From positions 355,009 through 419,008 of the forward strand of contig CAVPDZ010000004.1 in the NCBI GenBank assembly GCA_963702755.1: a stretch of 64,000 bases of DNA, given 5' to 3'. Under the pieces are notes generated by a model, which worked only from the letters and a program-made list of their open reading frames with translations, ran no database searches and had not been told where the DNA came from. Within the stretch, counting starts at the first letter, position 1, and every line of letters starts with the position of its first letter. Source of the DNA: JAJPKK01 sp963702755 (lineage in GTDB: Bacteria > Pseudomonadota > Alphaproteobacteria > Rhizobiales > Xanthobacteraceae). The translations under genes were made by a program, and so were the position numbers. Positions 36,070 through 45,837 of this stretch are shown here, piece by piece.

Positions 36070-38618
36070 ATGATTCGCCGTCAGCTCGGCTGGCACTTCG
36101 GGCAGGGGCCAAGCGTGTTTGCACGCACCATTGCGATAAGCCTTGCGGTGGCCGTGGTCGTCGCCGCGAGTCTGGCGCACGGCCAGCCCGCGCCGCCGCA
36201 CCGCCGCCGTCGGCGCCCTCGCCTCCGCACCAGCACCGGCACCGGCGCCAACGACGCCGGCACCGGCGCCTGCTGAAACTCCCGCTCCTCCGGCGGTTCA
36301 GCCGCAGACGCCCCCGCCCGCGGTGGTGTCGGGCCAAGCTGCCGCCGCAGCCGGGCTTGATGCGATCAAGGCTGCGCTTGAGGCGATCGAATCGAAAGCT
36401 CAGCAGCGATGGCCAGACTGACGACGAACTTGCCGACCTCGCGCGGCGCGTCGACACGACGCGCAGCGATCTCGCGAGCCGCCAGAGCGTCCTCCAGGCG
36501 CGTCTCAAGCAGGTCGAACAGCGCCTTGGCCAACTCGGCGCCGCGCCGACGGGGGGCGCAACAGAAGGTCCGGTCGCTGCGGCCGAACGTCAAAACCTTA
36601 CCGCGATCCGCACTGACGTCGCGGCCGCGGTCGCCCAGGCAAATCTCCTCGCCGACCACGCCGGCGATCTCGAACAGCGCATCGATACGCACCGCCGCGA
36701 GCTGTTCTTCACCCGGCGGCTGGCGCGCGGCGCGAGCCTGCTCGATTATGATTTCTGGAACGAACTCAGCACGGCGATTCCGGCCGAGACCAGCGCCCTC
36801 GGCGGGCTGGTGTCGTTGTGGACGAGCTACGCGCGGGTCAACGGCGGTCCAGGCGGCCTTGCCGCAGCGATCGCGGTGCTGGTGGGGATGGGCGTGGTCG
36901 CGTGGCTCGCCGTACGCTGGCGGCGCAGGCTCATCACCGACGCAGCCCCACGGCGGTTCGACAAGGCGCTGATCGCACTCCTTATCCTCGGCGCCGATGC
37001 GGTGACGCTGCCCCTGCTCATCCTGGCGTCGGTGATGGTGCTGCGCAATTTCGGTCTGCTGCCGAGCCCGATTGTCGAGATCGGCTTTGGGCTCGGCATC
37101 GCGGTCGCAATGGCGGACCTGGCGCGCGGCGTCGCCATCGGCTTGTTCGCGCCGGGGCGGCCGGCACGGCGACTTTTCGCCATGTCCGAGCAAGCCGCCG
37201 AAAGCTACGCCTCGCATCTCATCTGGACCACGCGAGCTTTCACCTTTGCGATCTTCCTCAACGTGCTGCACCGGGCAACCGAAGCGCCGGCGTCAATTCA
37301 TATCGCCACGTTGGATCTGCTGGCTGTCGCCGTCCTCGTCATCACGGTCCACCTGTTGTGGCGTTCGGCGCAGGCCGATTTCCGCCCCGATCGCGGCGAG
37401 GCCGCCGGGCACCGGCTGGCATGGTTTCGCGCGATCATCTGGTTGATCGTCGCCGCGATCGCGGCCGCGCTTGCAACGGGCTATGTCGGCCTCGCCGTTT
37501 TCGTGGCGGGCCGCATCGTGACCGCGATCGTCGTCGGCGGCGCGGTGATCATCCTCGTCGCGTTCATCGATTCGCTGTTCGCCGAGGTGCTCGCGTCGGA
37601 TTCGCCCTACGGCCGTACCTTGGCGGCCGCCTTCGGTCTCACGCCGCGAGGCCTCGATCTCGCCGGCACCCTGATCTCGGCGCTGTTGCGCCTCGTGCTG
37701 ATCGTGCTCGCCGCGATGGTGGTGCTCGGGTTTTCCGGGCTTTTCGCCGAGGACCTCTTCGGCATCTTCGAACGCGCGACGTGGAATTACGTCATTGGCG
37801 GCTTCAGTTTCTCGCTGGGCGCGTTCCTGACCGCGATTGCGTTCCTTGCCATTGGGACGCTGGCGATACGAGGAGCGCAGCGCTGGCTACAAACCAAATT
37901 CCTGCCGCGCACGGGTCTCGATACCGGCTTGCAGAATTCGATCCTGGCGCTGTTCGGCTACGCCGCGTTCATCGGGGTCCTCGCGCTCTCGCTTGGAGCG
38001 CTCGGGATCGACCTGCAGAAGATCGCGATCATCGCCGGCGCGCTGTCGGTCGGCATCGGATTCGGCCTGCAATCGATCGTGGCGAACTTCGTCTCCGGCT
38101 TGATTTTGCTGGCGGAGCGGCCGATTCGGGTCGGCGACTGGGTCGTTGTCCAGAACGAGGAAGGCTATGTGCGCCGCATCAGCGTGCGGGCGACCGAGAT
38201 CGAGACCTTCGACCGCGCAAGCGTCATCATCCCGAACCAGCAATTCATCACCGGCACGGTCAAGAATTGGACCCATGGCAGCACCATCGGGCGCATCACC
38301 ATCAAGGTCCGGGTCGCCTTCGACAGCGATGTCGAACAAGTGCGCCAAATCCTGCTCGGCGCCGCCGACGAGCACCCACGGGTGCTCAAGACGCCGCCGC
38401 CGCTCGGTCTGCTGATGGCCTTCGGCGATATCGGGCTCGATTTCGAGTTGCGCTGCGTCCTCGCAAACGTTGCCGAAGGCTTAACGGCCCGCAACGACCT
38501 CCAGACCGAAATCTTGCGCCGCTTCCGCGCCAACAACATCAAGATCCCCTATCCTCCGCACGACGAACGCGTGCCCGGCCCGGAGATACCAAGTGCGTCA
38601 CAGTCCGGTCATCCGTGA
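36070..38618 (+). pseudogene. MscS/MscK-type mechanosensitive channel with DUF3772 domain, two frameshifts in the N-terminus
   Basis: A protein of about 848 residues is read from three frames. A signal peptide (IAISLAVAVVVAASLAHGQ) starts at 36070; a Pro-Ala-rich linker follows after one extra base near 36210; a second extra base near 36408 restores ESKLSSDGQTDDELADLARR. From there the frame is open to 38618. DUF3772 covers about residues 115-270, then ten or so membrane helices, then the MscS pore and beta domain (GIGFGLQSIVANFVSGLIL, IPNQQFITGTVKNWT). It would open under osmotic downshock in the inner membrane. The shifts lie in GC-rich repeated codons and could be errors. Confidence 0.85.
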
Positions 38619-38865
38619 CGCCGGCCGCGCCCGCTGACTGCGTTCAAACCAGCGCCGTGAGCCTTGTTCTTTCACCGCGCCTCGCGCCGCATCGCGTCAA
38701 TCTGAACGGCTGTTAAGCCTCGCGTCTGCACGAATTGGCTACGAATTGCATCTTTTAGCGAAGCTGCAGGGTGCGAGGCTCATGCACCTGCCATTTCATG
38801 CTCTAACAGCTCATAAACCTGAATACAGGTTAAGTTGAATATGAACGTCAGTTAATAGCTGTAGC

Positions 38866-38871
38866 TATAAT
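38866..38871 (+). promoter_or_regulatory. Perfect TATAAT -10-like box in AT-rich upstream region
   Basis: A perfect TATAAT lies at 38866-38871 in the 365 bp gap (38619-38983), which is strikingly AT-rich for this genome, and about 113 bp before the ATG of the His/Trp/Arg-rich gene. A consensus -35 at the right spacing is not clear. Confidence 0.35.
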
Positions 38872-38983
38872 ATATAGGTGCAGTTTATTGCGCCGCCGAT
38901 TTGATTATTTCCTTTATATTTAACCGGCCCCCCTGTATGAAATGCGCTGTGGGCAAAAGGCCTACGTGTAGGGAGTGTGGCTT

Positions 38984-39295
38984 ATGCGTAAGATATTGTT
39001 GATGATCGGCGCCGTGTTGGCGCTGGCCACGTTAGGTCCGGTGACCGAGGCGTCTGCGCACGGTCGCTGGGTCGCAGTGCGTACCCCCGTCGTCCATCGT
39101 GTCGTGGTCCCGGTCAAGCGCGTGGTGTGGCGGCCCGTCGTCGTCCGCAGCTACGCCGTTCGGTACGTCAGGACCTTCAAGGTGCGCTATGCCCGCGTGT
39201 GGCATGGTCACCATCGCTGGTACTGGCACCACAATTGGCACTACCGCCACCACTGGTATCACCGCTGGCACCATCGTTGCTGGTGCCGGTGCTGA
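38984..39295 (+). CDS. Small secreted His/Trp/Arg/Tyr-rich protein
   Basis: The protein has 103 residues with a signal peptide ending ASAHG. The mature part alternates valine-rich basic segments (VHRVVVPVKRVVWRP) with a block of WHxH repeats and ends CWCRC, which suggests metal binding or wall contact. ATG at 38984 follows AGGGAG; a GTG three codons earlier is possible. The gene stands alone between an AT-rich promoter region and a strong terminator. It is unlike its neighbours and no function can be assigned; similar small proteins occur in Bradyrhizobium relatives. Confidence 0.7.
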   Translation: MRKILLMIGAVLALATLGPVTEASAHGRWVAVRTPVVHRVVVPVKRVVWRPVVVRSYAVRYVRTFKVRYARVWHGHHRWYWHHNWHYRHHWYHRWHHRCWCRC

Positions 39296-39327
39296 CAGCA
39301 TTGCCATAAACGATACGCTTACCTTTC

Positions 39328-39357
39328 AAAGCCCCAGCCGATGGCTGGGGCTTTTTT
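39328..39357. terminator. Rho-independent terminator, bidirectional
   Basis: Perfect stem GCCCCAGCC / GGCTGGGGC (39331-39339 with 39343-39351), flanked by AAA before and six T after. It ends the His/Trp-rich gene at 39295 and, in reverse, the convergent fumarylacetoacetase. Confidence 0.9.
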
Positions 39358-39369
39358 ATCGAGCCGGTT

Positions 39370-40678
39370 CTACAGCGCCGGCAGGACGACGGCGCGGCAC
39401 TCACCGAAGCCGATGCGGGCAGCGCCGTCACGGGCGCAGTGAGCGCGGAAAATCACTTCGTCGCCGTCTTCGAGGAATGCGCGGGTTTCACCGTTGGGCA
39501 GCGTGATGCGCTCACGGCCGCCCTTGGAAAGTTCGAGAAGGCTTGCCCAGCTTTCGGGCTCCGGACCAGAAACTGTGCCAGAGCCCATCAGGTCGCCGAT
39601 TTCGAGATTGCAGCCGTTACTCGCGTGGTGCGCGACCATCTGAGCCACGGTCCAATAGACATTTGCAAACGAACCGCGGCTGAGGCGATGAGGCTCGGCC
39701 CTTTGCTCGCGCATCTTTGCGGTGAGGAGCCAAGCCTCCATCATGATGTCGAGGCCGCCTTCGGCCTGATCCTGTGGAGACGCGAGGTGCGGCAGCGGCG
39801 CCGGATCGCCGTCCGGCCGCGCGAACGCGCGGGTGCGAAATGGCGCCAACGCCGCTGCGGTGATGACGAACGGCGACACCGTGGTCGCGAAATTCTTTGC
39901 CAGGAACGGCCCGAGCGGCTGCGCTTCCCAGGCCTGCACGTCGCGTGCCGACCAGTCATTGAGGAGACAGTAGCCGAATACGTGCGCGCCTGCGTTAGCG
40001 ATCGGCACCGGCACGCCAAGCTCGGACGGTGTCCCGATGTAGAACCCGAGCTCCAGCTCGTAGTCGAGCCGGCCGGCGGGCCGATAGGCCGGCGGTGCCG
40101 CCTCGGCGCTTTTCGTCTGGCCCGACGGGCGGCGCACCGGCGTGCCGCTCACGCGTACCGACGATGCCCGGCTGTGATAGGCCACCGGCACGTATTTGTA
40201 GTTCGGCATCAGCGGATTGTCGGGTCGAAACAGGCGGCCGGCGTTGGTCGCGTGAAAGATCGAAGCAAAGAAATCGGTGAAGTCGCCGATCTTCACCGGC
40301 ACCGACAGTTCGGCCGCAGCGATCGGCATCAAGTGCTGCTCGACGCGGCTGCGCGCGGCCGAATCCGCTCGCAGGAGCCGCGACAGGCCGCTGCGCAGCG
40401 CCGCCCACGCTGCCGGGACCTTGCCCCATCAGGGCATTGAGATGCGGCGCCGCGCAGGTCGCAGCCGCGCGTGCCGCCGCGCCGTCAAGCAGTTCGGCGA
40501 CAGCCGCAATCTCCAGGATGGCGTCGCCGATGGCGACACCGATTCTCGGCGCGCCCTTCGAGCCGCGCAGGCGAAACGCGCCATACGGCAGATTCTGAAT
40601 CGGAAAATCGGTGTCGCGAGCATTGGCGCTCGCAACAAAGCTGCGCAGCCCAGCGTCGTGGGTTTCGTCAATCGACAT
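39370..40678 (-). pseudogene. fahA: Fumarylacetoacetase, one frameshift
   Basis: Two frames make one protein of about 435 residues, the usual length of fumarylacetoacetase, which splits fumarylacetoacetate into fumarate and acetoacetate as the last step of tyrosine/homogentisate breakdown. An extra G near 40417 breaks the N-terminal domain (restored: GQGPAAWAALRSGLSRLL). The catalytic domain is intact: DFTDFFASIFHATN, YHSRASSV, DYELELGFYIG, NDWSARDVQAWE, MGSGTVSGPE. ATG at 40678 has AGGGGGG upstream. It follows hmgA on the same strand across a repeat, so the two steps are neighbours; the isomerase between them is not in the window. Confidence 0.9.
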
Positions 40679-40690
40679 CACGCCCCCCTT

Positions 40691-40780
40691 GTAGCCCGGA
40701 TGAAGCGCAGCGAAATCCGGGGCAGCCCGTTCACGTGGCGCGGATCTTCCCCGGATTTCGCTGCGCTTCATCCGGGCTAC
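40691..40780. repeat. GTAGCCCGGATG-type palindromic repeat
   Basis: Ends GTAGCCCGGATGAAGCGCAG and CTGCGCTTCATCCGGGCTAC are exact inverted copies; it lies between hmgA and fahA. Confidence 0.85.
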
Positions 40781-40788
40781 GGGGATCG

Positions 40789-42138
40789 TTAGTTCCCCCG
40801 GAAGTGGCGCTTCAAACCCTGCCAGCCCTCGAAATAGTCGTGCTGCAGTTCCGAGGACTCCATGGCGTAGCGCGTGAGCCGCATGGCGAAGCGGCTCTCG
40901 AACATGAAGGCCATGGTGTCCTCGATCTTGTGCGGCTTCAATTCCGCGGTCGAAGCGCGCTCGAAGGTCTCGGCATCGGGGCCGTGGGCGCTCATGCAGT
41001 TGTGGAGGCTGGCGCCGCCCGGCAGGAAGCCTTCCGCCTTGGCGTCGTAGACGCCTTTGAGCAGGCCCATGAACTCGCACATCACGTTGCGGTGGAACCA
41101 GGGCGGACGGAAGGTGTCTTCGCCGACGAGCCACCGCGGCGGGAAGATGACGAAATCGATGTTGGCGGTGCCTGCGCTATCGGACGGCGAGGTCAGCACG
41201 CTGAAGATCGACGGGTCCGGATGATCGAAGCTGATCGAGCCCATCACCATGAAGCGCGCGAGATCGTATTTATAAGGCACGAAATTGCCGTGCCAGGCGA
41301 CGACGCTCAGCGGCGAATGCGTCATCTCGGCCGCCCACAGGTTGCCCTGGAATTTGGCGACCATCACGCACGGCGTTTCCTTCGCCTCATAAGCCGCGAC
41401 CGGCGCCTCGAAGTCGCGCGGATTGGCAAGACCATTGGCACCAAGTGGACCGAGCTCCGGCAAGCGCAGCATCTGGCCGTAGTTCTCGCAGATATAGCCG
41501 CGTGACGGACCATCGGGCAGTTCGACGCGGAAGCGCAGGCCCCGCGGGATTACGGCGATCTCGCCGTTCGCCGCCTCGAGGATGCCAAGCTCGGTGAGGA
41601 GCCGCACCCGTCCCTGCTGCGGCACGATCAGCATTTCGCCGTCGGCATTGTAGAAATAGCGGTCCGTCATCGAGGCGTTGGCGGCATAGACATGCACCGC
41701 CATCCCCGCCTGGTCGGCGGCGCTGCCGTTCCCGCCGATGGTGATGATGCCGTCGACAAAGTCCGTCGGTGTCTGCGGGATCGGGAACGGACTCCAGCGC
41801 AGCTGCGACGGCGTTGCCTCGGTCTCGTTGAACGGGCCGGTGCGGACGAGGCGATTTTCGATGCGCTTGTAGGGCCGGTGCATCACCGACGGGCGGATGC
41901 GGTATGTCCAGGTCCGCCGGTTCTCGTGGCGCGGGGCGGTGAAGGCGGTGCCGGAAATCTGCTCGGCATAAAGCCCGAGCGGCGCGCGCTGCGGGCTGTT
42001 GCGCCCGATCGGCAGCGCGCCGGCCACCGCTTCCGATTGAAACTCGTTGCCGAACCCGGATTGGTAGGCGAGGGCTTCGCGCTTTGCGGCATGGGCAGCC
42101 TTATCGCGAGGCCGCTCGGCTTTGGTGACTTGCGCCAT
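40789..42138 (-). CDS. hmgA: Homogentisate 1,2-dioxygenase
   Basis: The protein has 449 residues and is colinear with bacterial HmgA: YQSGFGNEFQSEA at the start, GLYAEQISGTAFT, SPFPIP, and the iron site with the histidine and glutamate in FHRNVMCEFMG and the later histidine in NCMSAHGPD. It opens the ring of homogentisate with oxygen to maleylacetoacetate in the cytoplasm. It precedes fahA in the direction of transcription. ATG at 42138; the upstream 212 bp include a repeat and hold no clear operator. Confidence 0.95.
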   Translation of the reverse strand: MAQVTKAERPRDKAAHAAKREALAYQSGFGNEFQSEAVAGALPIGRNSPQRAPLGLYAEQISGTAFTAPRHENRRTWTYRIRPSVMHRPYKRIENRLVRTGPFNETEATPSQLRWSPFPIPQTPTDFVDGIITIGGNGSAADQAGMAVHVYAANASMTDRYFYNADGEMLIVPQQGRVRLLTELGILEAANGEIAVIPRGLRFRVELPDGPSRGYICENYGQMLRLPELGPLGANGLANPRDFEAPVAAYEAKETPCVMVAKFQGNLWAAEMTHSPLSVVAWHGNFVPYKYDLARFMVMGSISFDHPDPSIFSVLTSPSDSAGTANIDFVIFPPRWLVGEDTFRPPWFHRNVMCEFMGLLKGVYDAKAEGFLPGGASLHNCMSAHGPDAETFERASTAELKPHKIEDTMAFMFESRFAMRLTRYAMESSELQHDYFEGWQGLKRHFRGN

Positions 42139-42244
42139 AGGATCGCTCCGGACCGTTTCCCGTAGTGGTACGCCCGCGGCGCTATCTTAGACCAATTCTA
42201 GTTACGGATGAAACGGTTTCGGCGGCACCTTGTTCCGTAGTTCC

Positions 42245-42340
42245 GTAGCCTGGATTGAGCGCAGCGAAATCCAGGAAGGTTGATGTGGGCCGCAGCTAAC
42301 CCGGATTTCGCGAACGCAAGCGTCGCTCAATTCGGGCTAC
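42245..42340. repeat. GTAGCCTGGATT-type repeat, divergent copy
   Basis: Begins GTAGCCTGGATTGAGCGCAG and ends GCTCAATTCGGGCTAC; a diverged relative of the GTAGCCCGGATG family. Confidence 0.65.
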
Positions 42341-42350
42341 GATTCGACCC

Positions 42351-43202
42351 TCACAACTTCTCGGCCAGGAACCGCATCAAACGCGGGGCGAGGAAGCCGC
42401 TGTAGCTTTCAGGCTCGTCGATCGGGTCGCTCAGAAAGTAGTGGCCGGCGCCCTGGACGATCGTGGTGCGGACGAAAAATCCGGCCTGTTTGAGCGCGTG
42501 CAGGAAGCGATCGGTATGCGCGCGCCGATCGACGAGATCGTCCTCGGTGCCGGTCGCGAGCAGCACCGCGGTCGTGTTGTTCGCGTAGGTCGCGTAGGCG
42601 AGCGGTGACGCATCGAAATAAAGCTGGCGGTTTTCCGGCGGCGGCACGCCAAGGAAATTTTCGATGTTGTTGTCGAGCGGGCTCGCCACGCGATACGCCT
42701 CCCACATGGCGGCGAGATCGTAGACGCCATAGACGCCGATCAGCGCCTTGACGCGGGTGTCGACGCCGGCATGCGGGTCGCCCGGATAGCCGCCGGCAAA
42801 GACCGGCGAGCGGCCGCCGAGCGCCGCGAGCGCTGCGAGATGCGCGCCCGCGGAGGCGCCGAAGAGGCCGAGCCGGCCGGGATCGACGCCAAAGTCCTTG
42901 GCATTGCCCCGCACGAATTGCACCGCAGCCATGACATCCTGCACGGCCTGCGGGAATGCTTTCTGCCCTTTCTTGGCGAAACGATAGCTGACCGTGAACA
43001 ACGCGTGGCCGCGCGCCGCGAGATAGTTGCCCCAATATTGGAACGAGCCGCGCGCGCCCTGCTGCCAGCCGCCGCCATGCACGGCAATCAGCGCGGGCAC
43101 GTTGCTGCGGCCTTTCGGCAGATAAAGATCGCCCTGCAGCGCGACGCCGTCATGGGTCGCGTAGGTCAAGGCAGAACGCAGATCAACAGCGGCATCGGCC
43201 AT
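42351..43202 (-). CDS. Alpha/beta hydrolase, esterase/lipase (BD-FAE-like)
   Basis: The protein has 283 residues with the oxyanion motif HGGGW, nucleophile GASAGAH (Ser near 120) and an acid and histidine in GTEDDLVDRRAH and GAGHYF, the hormone-sensitive-lipase or feruloyl-esterase-like layout. It would hydrolyse small esters in the cytoplasm. No leader is seen. ATG at 43202 has CGGAG upstream. It is convergent in position with hmgA's upstream region but on the same strand. The substrate is unknown. Confidence 0.8.
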   Translation of the reverse strand: MADAAVDLRSALTYATHDGVALQGDLYLPKGRSNVPALIAVHGGGWQQGARGSFQYWGNYLAARGHALFTVSYRFAKKGQKAFPQAVQDVMAAVQFVRGNAKDFGVDPGRLGLFGASAGAHLAALAALGGRSPVFAGGYPGDPHAGVDTRVKALIGVYGVYDLAAMWEAYRVASPLDNNIENFLGVPPPENRQLYFDASPLAYATYANNTTAVLLATGTEDDLVDRRAHTDRFLHALKQAGFFVRTTIVQGAGHYFLSDPIDEPESYSGFLAPRLMRFLAEKL

Positions 43203-43366
43203 CGTGCAGGCTCCGGTTTGCAGTGAGGTCGGCGGATTATGCCGATTGCGCTTCGTTCGTCGAGCCGCTGTCGCAACGCTGCCGCGCCGATTGCAAAATG
43301 CGGCCCGCGCCGATACCGATACGTCGCAACAAGCGGGGGAGCCGTGACGAAATTCCGGAGGTGCAG

Positions 43367-44155
43367 ATGAACGCGGTCGACGAGGGAACCTCCCTCGTAA
43401 TCAACGGCGCGCGGCTTGAAATGCACGGGCAAGGGCGCGGTCGGCCGATCCTGTTTCTCCATCCGCACATCGGCCTCGATCCCGCAGCACCTGTCTTCGC
43501 GCTCCTCGCCGCCGGCGGCCGCCTGCTCGCACCGTCGCATCCGGGCTTCGGCCGCTCCGAACGGCCGGACGGTGTCACCACCGTCGACGACCTCGCCTAT
43601 TTCTATCTCGATGTGATGGACGCGCTCGATCTCAACGACACGATCGTCGTCGGATCGTCGTTCGGCGGCTGGATCGCGGCCTCGATGGCGGTGAAGTCCA
43701 CCGCGCGCATGTCGCGCCTCGTGCTCGCCAACCCTGTCGGCATCAAGGTCGGCGACCGCGAGACGCGCGACATCCCCGATATCTTCGCCATGATGGAGGA
43801 CGATTTCCTTGCGGCGGCCTTTGCGGATCCGGCCGCGGGCCGGCGCGATTACAAGACGATGCCGCCCGAGGCGGCTCTCATCGCCGCGCGCAATCGCGAG
43901 GCGACGGCATTCTTTGCGTGGTCACCTTACATGCACGACCCGAAGCTCAAGGGGCGGCTGCATCGCATCCGCGTCCCGACCGTCGTCTTGTGGGGCGCCG
44001 CCGACCGCTTCCTTGCGGAGAGCTACGGCCGCGCGTTCTGCGCCGCGATTCCGGGCGCGAAATTCACGTCGATCGAACGGGCCGGGCATTTTCCCCACAT
44101 CGAGCAGCCGCAGGCTTTTGCCGAACAGGTGTTCGCCTTTGCCGAGCGCGCATGA
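43367..44155 (+). CDS. Alpha/beta hydrolase
   Basis: The protein has 262 residues with the oxyanion segment HPHIGLDP, nucleophile elbow GSSFGGW (Ser near 95) and final histidine in AGHFPHIEQP, all in their normal order. The start at 43367 is the ATG after CGGAGG; the frame is open further upstream but without hydrolase features. It precedes the UbiD gene by 44 bp and is probably co-transcribed, so it may work on ring-fission or ester products linked to that decarboxylase. The cap region is short. Confidence 0.8.
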   Translation: MNAVDEGTSLVINGARLEMHGQGRGRPILFLHPHIGLDPAAPVFALLAAGGRLLAPSHPGFGRSERPDGVTTVDDLAYFYLDVMDALDLNDTIVVGSSFGGWIAASMAVKSTARMSRLVLANPVGIKVGDRETRDIPDIFAMMEDDFLAAAFADPAAGRRDYKTMPPEAALIAARNREATAFFAWSPYMHDPKLKGRLHRIRVPTVVLWGAADRFLAESYGRAFCAAIPGAKFTSIERAGHFPHIEQPQAFAEQVFAFAERA

Positions 44156-44199
44156 CGGCCGGCAGACACATCACGCAGTCATCGGAGTAAAGTAGTCTC

Positions 44200-45624
44200 G
44201 TGTCTTACCAGGACCTTCGCGACTTCATCCAACAGATCGATGCGCTCGGCGCGCTGCGGCACATCGAGGGCGCCGATCCGCATCACGAGGTCGGCGGCAT
44301 CACCGAGGTCGCAGCCGGCATGCCGGAGCGCCCGGCATTGCTGTTCGACCGCATCAAGGGCTTTCCCGCGGGCTTTCGCATCCTCTCCAATGCGGTGACG
44401 AATCCGCAGCGCGCGGCGCTTGCGCTCGGCGTCGATCCGAAGCTGCGGCCCCTCGATGCCCTCAAGGCGTGGATGGGCCGGCGCCAGACGCTTGCGCCGC
44501 AAAAGCCCGTCGAGGTCGCGAACCCGCCGTTCATGGAGAACTCCATGCGCGGCCCCGACGTCGATGTCACGCGCTTCCCCGCGCCGGTGTGGCACAAGCA
44601 GGACGGCGGCGCCTACATCGGTTCCGGCAGCCTCGTGATCATGCGCGATCCGGACACCGGCTGGATCAATGCCTCGATCTACCGCGTCCAGGTGCATCGG
44701 CCGAACCGCGTCAGCATCCAGTTCGACCATGGCGGCCGCCACGGCTCGATCATCGCCAACAAATACTGGAACAAGGGACAGTCCTGTCCCGTCGCCATCG
44801 TGAACGGCGAAGACCCGGCGCTGTTCGTCGCAGGCTTCGAGTACCTGCCCGCGGGCGTGTCGGAATATGACTTCGCCGGCGCCGTCAAAGGCCGCGCCAT
44901 CGAAGTTCATCCCGGCCCCGTCACCGGCCTGCCGATTCCCGCGCGCGCGGAAATCATTCTCGAAGGCCACCTCAAGCCGATCGCCGAGTCCTCCGTGCTC
45001 GAAGGACCGTTCGGCGAGTTCACCGGATATTTCGCCGCCGACAAGCGCCCCTGCCCGGTGATGGAGATCGACGCGATCCACCATCGCAACGATCCGATCC
45101 TGCTTGGCTCGCCGCCGATGAAGCCGCCGCGCTTCCACTTCGGCCTGCCGCTGCGCGCCGCCGGCATGTGGAGCAACCTCGAAGCCGCCGGCGTCATCGA
45201 CGTGACCGGCGTCTGGCAACACGTCTCCCAGCTGATGACGGTCGTCGCCCTCAAGCAACGCTACGACGGCCACGCCAAGCGCGCCGCCCTCATCGCCGCC
45301 GCCCACAGCTACATGGGACGGCTTATCGTCGTGGTCGACGACGACATCGATCCGTCCGATCTCGCCGACGTCATGTGGGCGGTCACAACCCGCTGCGAGC
45401 CGTCCGAACAGACCGACATCATCCGCAACGGCTGGAGCTCCGCCCTCGACCCGCGCATTCCACCCGAGGACAGGGCAAGCGGCATCACCTCGCACTCCAA
45501 GCTCATCATCGAAGCGGTGAAGCCGTTCGCCTGGATCGACAGGTTCCCCAAGCTCTCGGCGCTGTCCAACGAGGACGCCCGCGCCATCGAGGACAAATGG
45601 GGCGAGACACTGCGGGGGAAGTAA
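44200..45624 (+). CDS. UbiD family decarboxylase (prenylated-FMN dependent)
   Basis: The protein has 474 residues, the normal length for UbiD. The opening SYQDLRDFIQQ, ENSMRGPDVDVTRFPAP, and EGPFGEFTGYF match the family; the EGPFGEFTGYF glutamate belongs to the active-site set. These enzymes reversibly decarboxylate aromatic or conjugated acids with prenylated FMN, which needs a UbiX not seen here. The start is a GTG at 44200 with GGAG at a longer distance. Together with the preceding hydrolase and the HpaB monooxygenase it supports an aromatic-acid pathway. Confidence 0.85.
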   Translation: MSYQDLRDFIQQIDALGALRHIEGADPHHEVGGITEVAAGMPERPALLFDRIKGFPAGFRILSNAVTNPQRAALALGVDPKLRPLDALKAWMGRRQTLAPQKPVEVANPPFMENSMRGPDVDVTRFPAPVWHKQDGGAYIGSGSLVIMRDPDTGWINASIYRVQVHRPNRVSIQFDHGGRHGSIIANKYWNKGQSCPVAIVNGEDPALFVAGFEYLPAGVSEYDFAGAVKGRAIEVHPGPVTGLPIPARAEIILEGHLKPIAESSVLEGPFGEFTGYFAADKRPCPVMEIDAIHHRNDPILLGSPPMKPPRFHFGLPLRAAGMWSNLEAAGVIDVTGVWQHVSQLMTVVALKQRYDGHAKRAALIAAAHSYMGRLIVVVDDDIDPSDLADVMWAVTTRCEPSEQTDIIRNGWSSALDPRIPPEDRASGITSHSKLIIEAVKPFAWIDRFPKLSALSNEDARAIEDKWGETLRGK

Positions 45625-45837
45625 CATCGAAGATCAACGGGCCCGCCGCGCGGCAGACGTCGATGCGGCGTCATCAATGGTCATGTTCGATTGGGGCACG
45701 TCACACGGTCGAGGTCATGCCGTCCCTTCACTCCACGAGCGGTGAAGCGAGCCGCGTGCCTCACAGGATCATGCCGAAAAATTGCAGTGCCAATTCCGCA
45801 TCGATGGATCATCCTGGGCGTAAGCGGGAGGTGCGCG

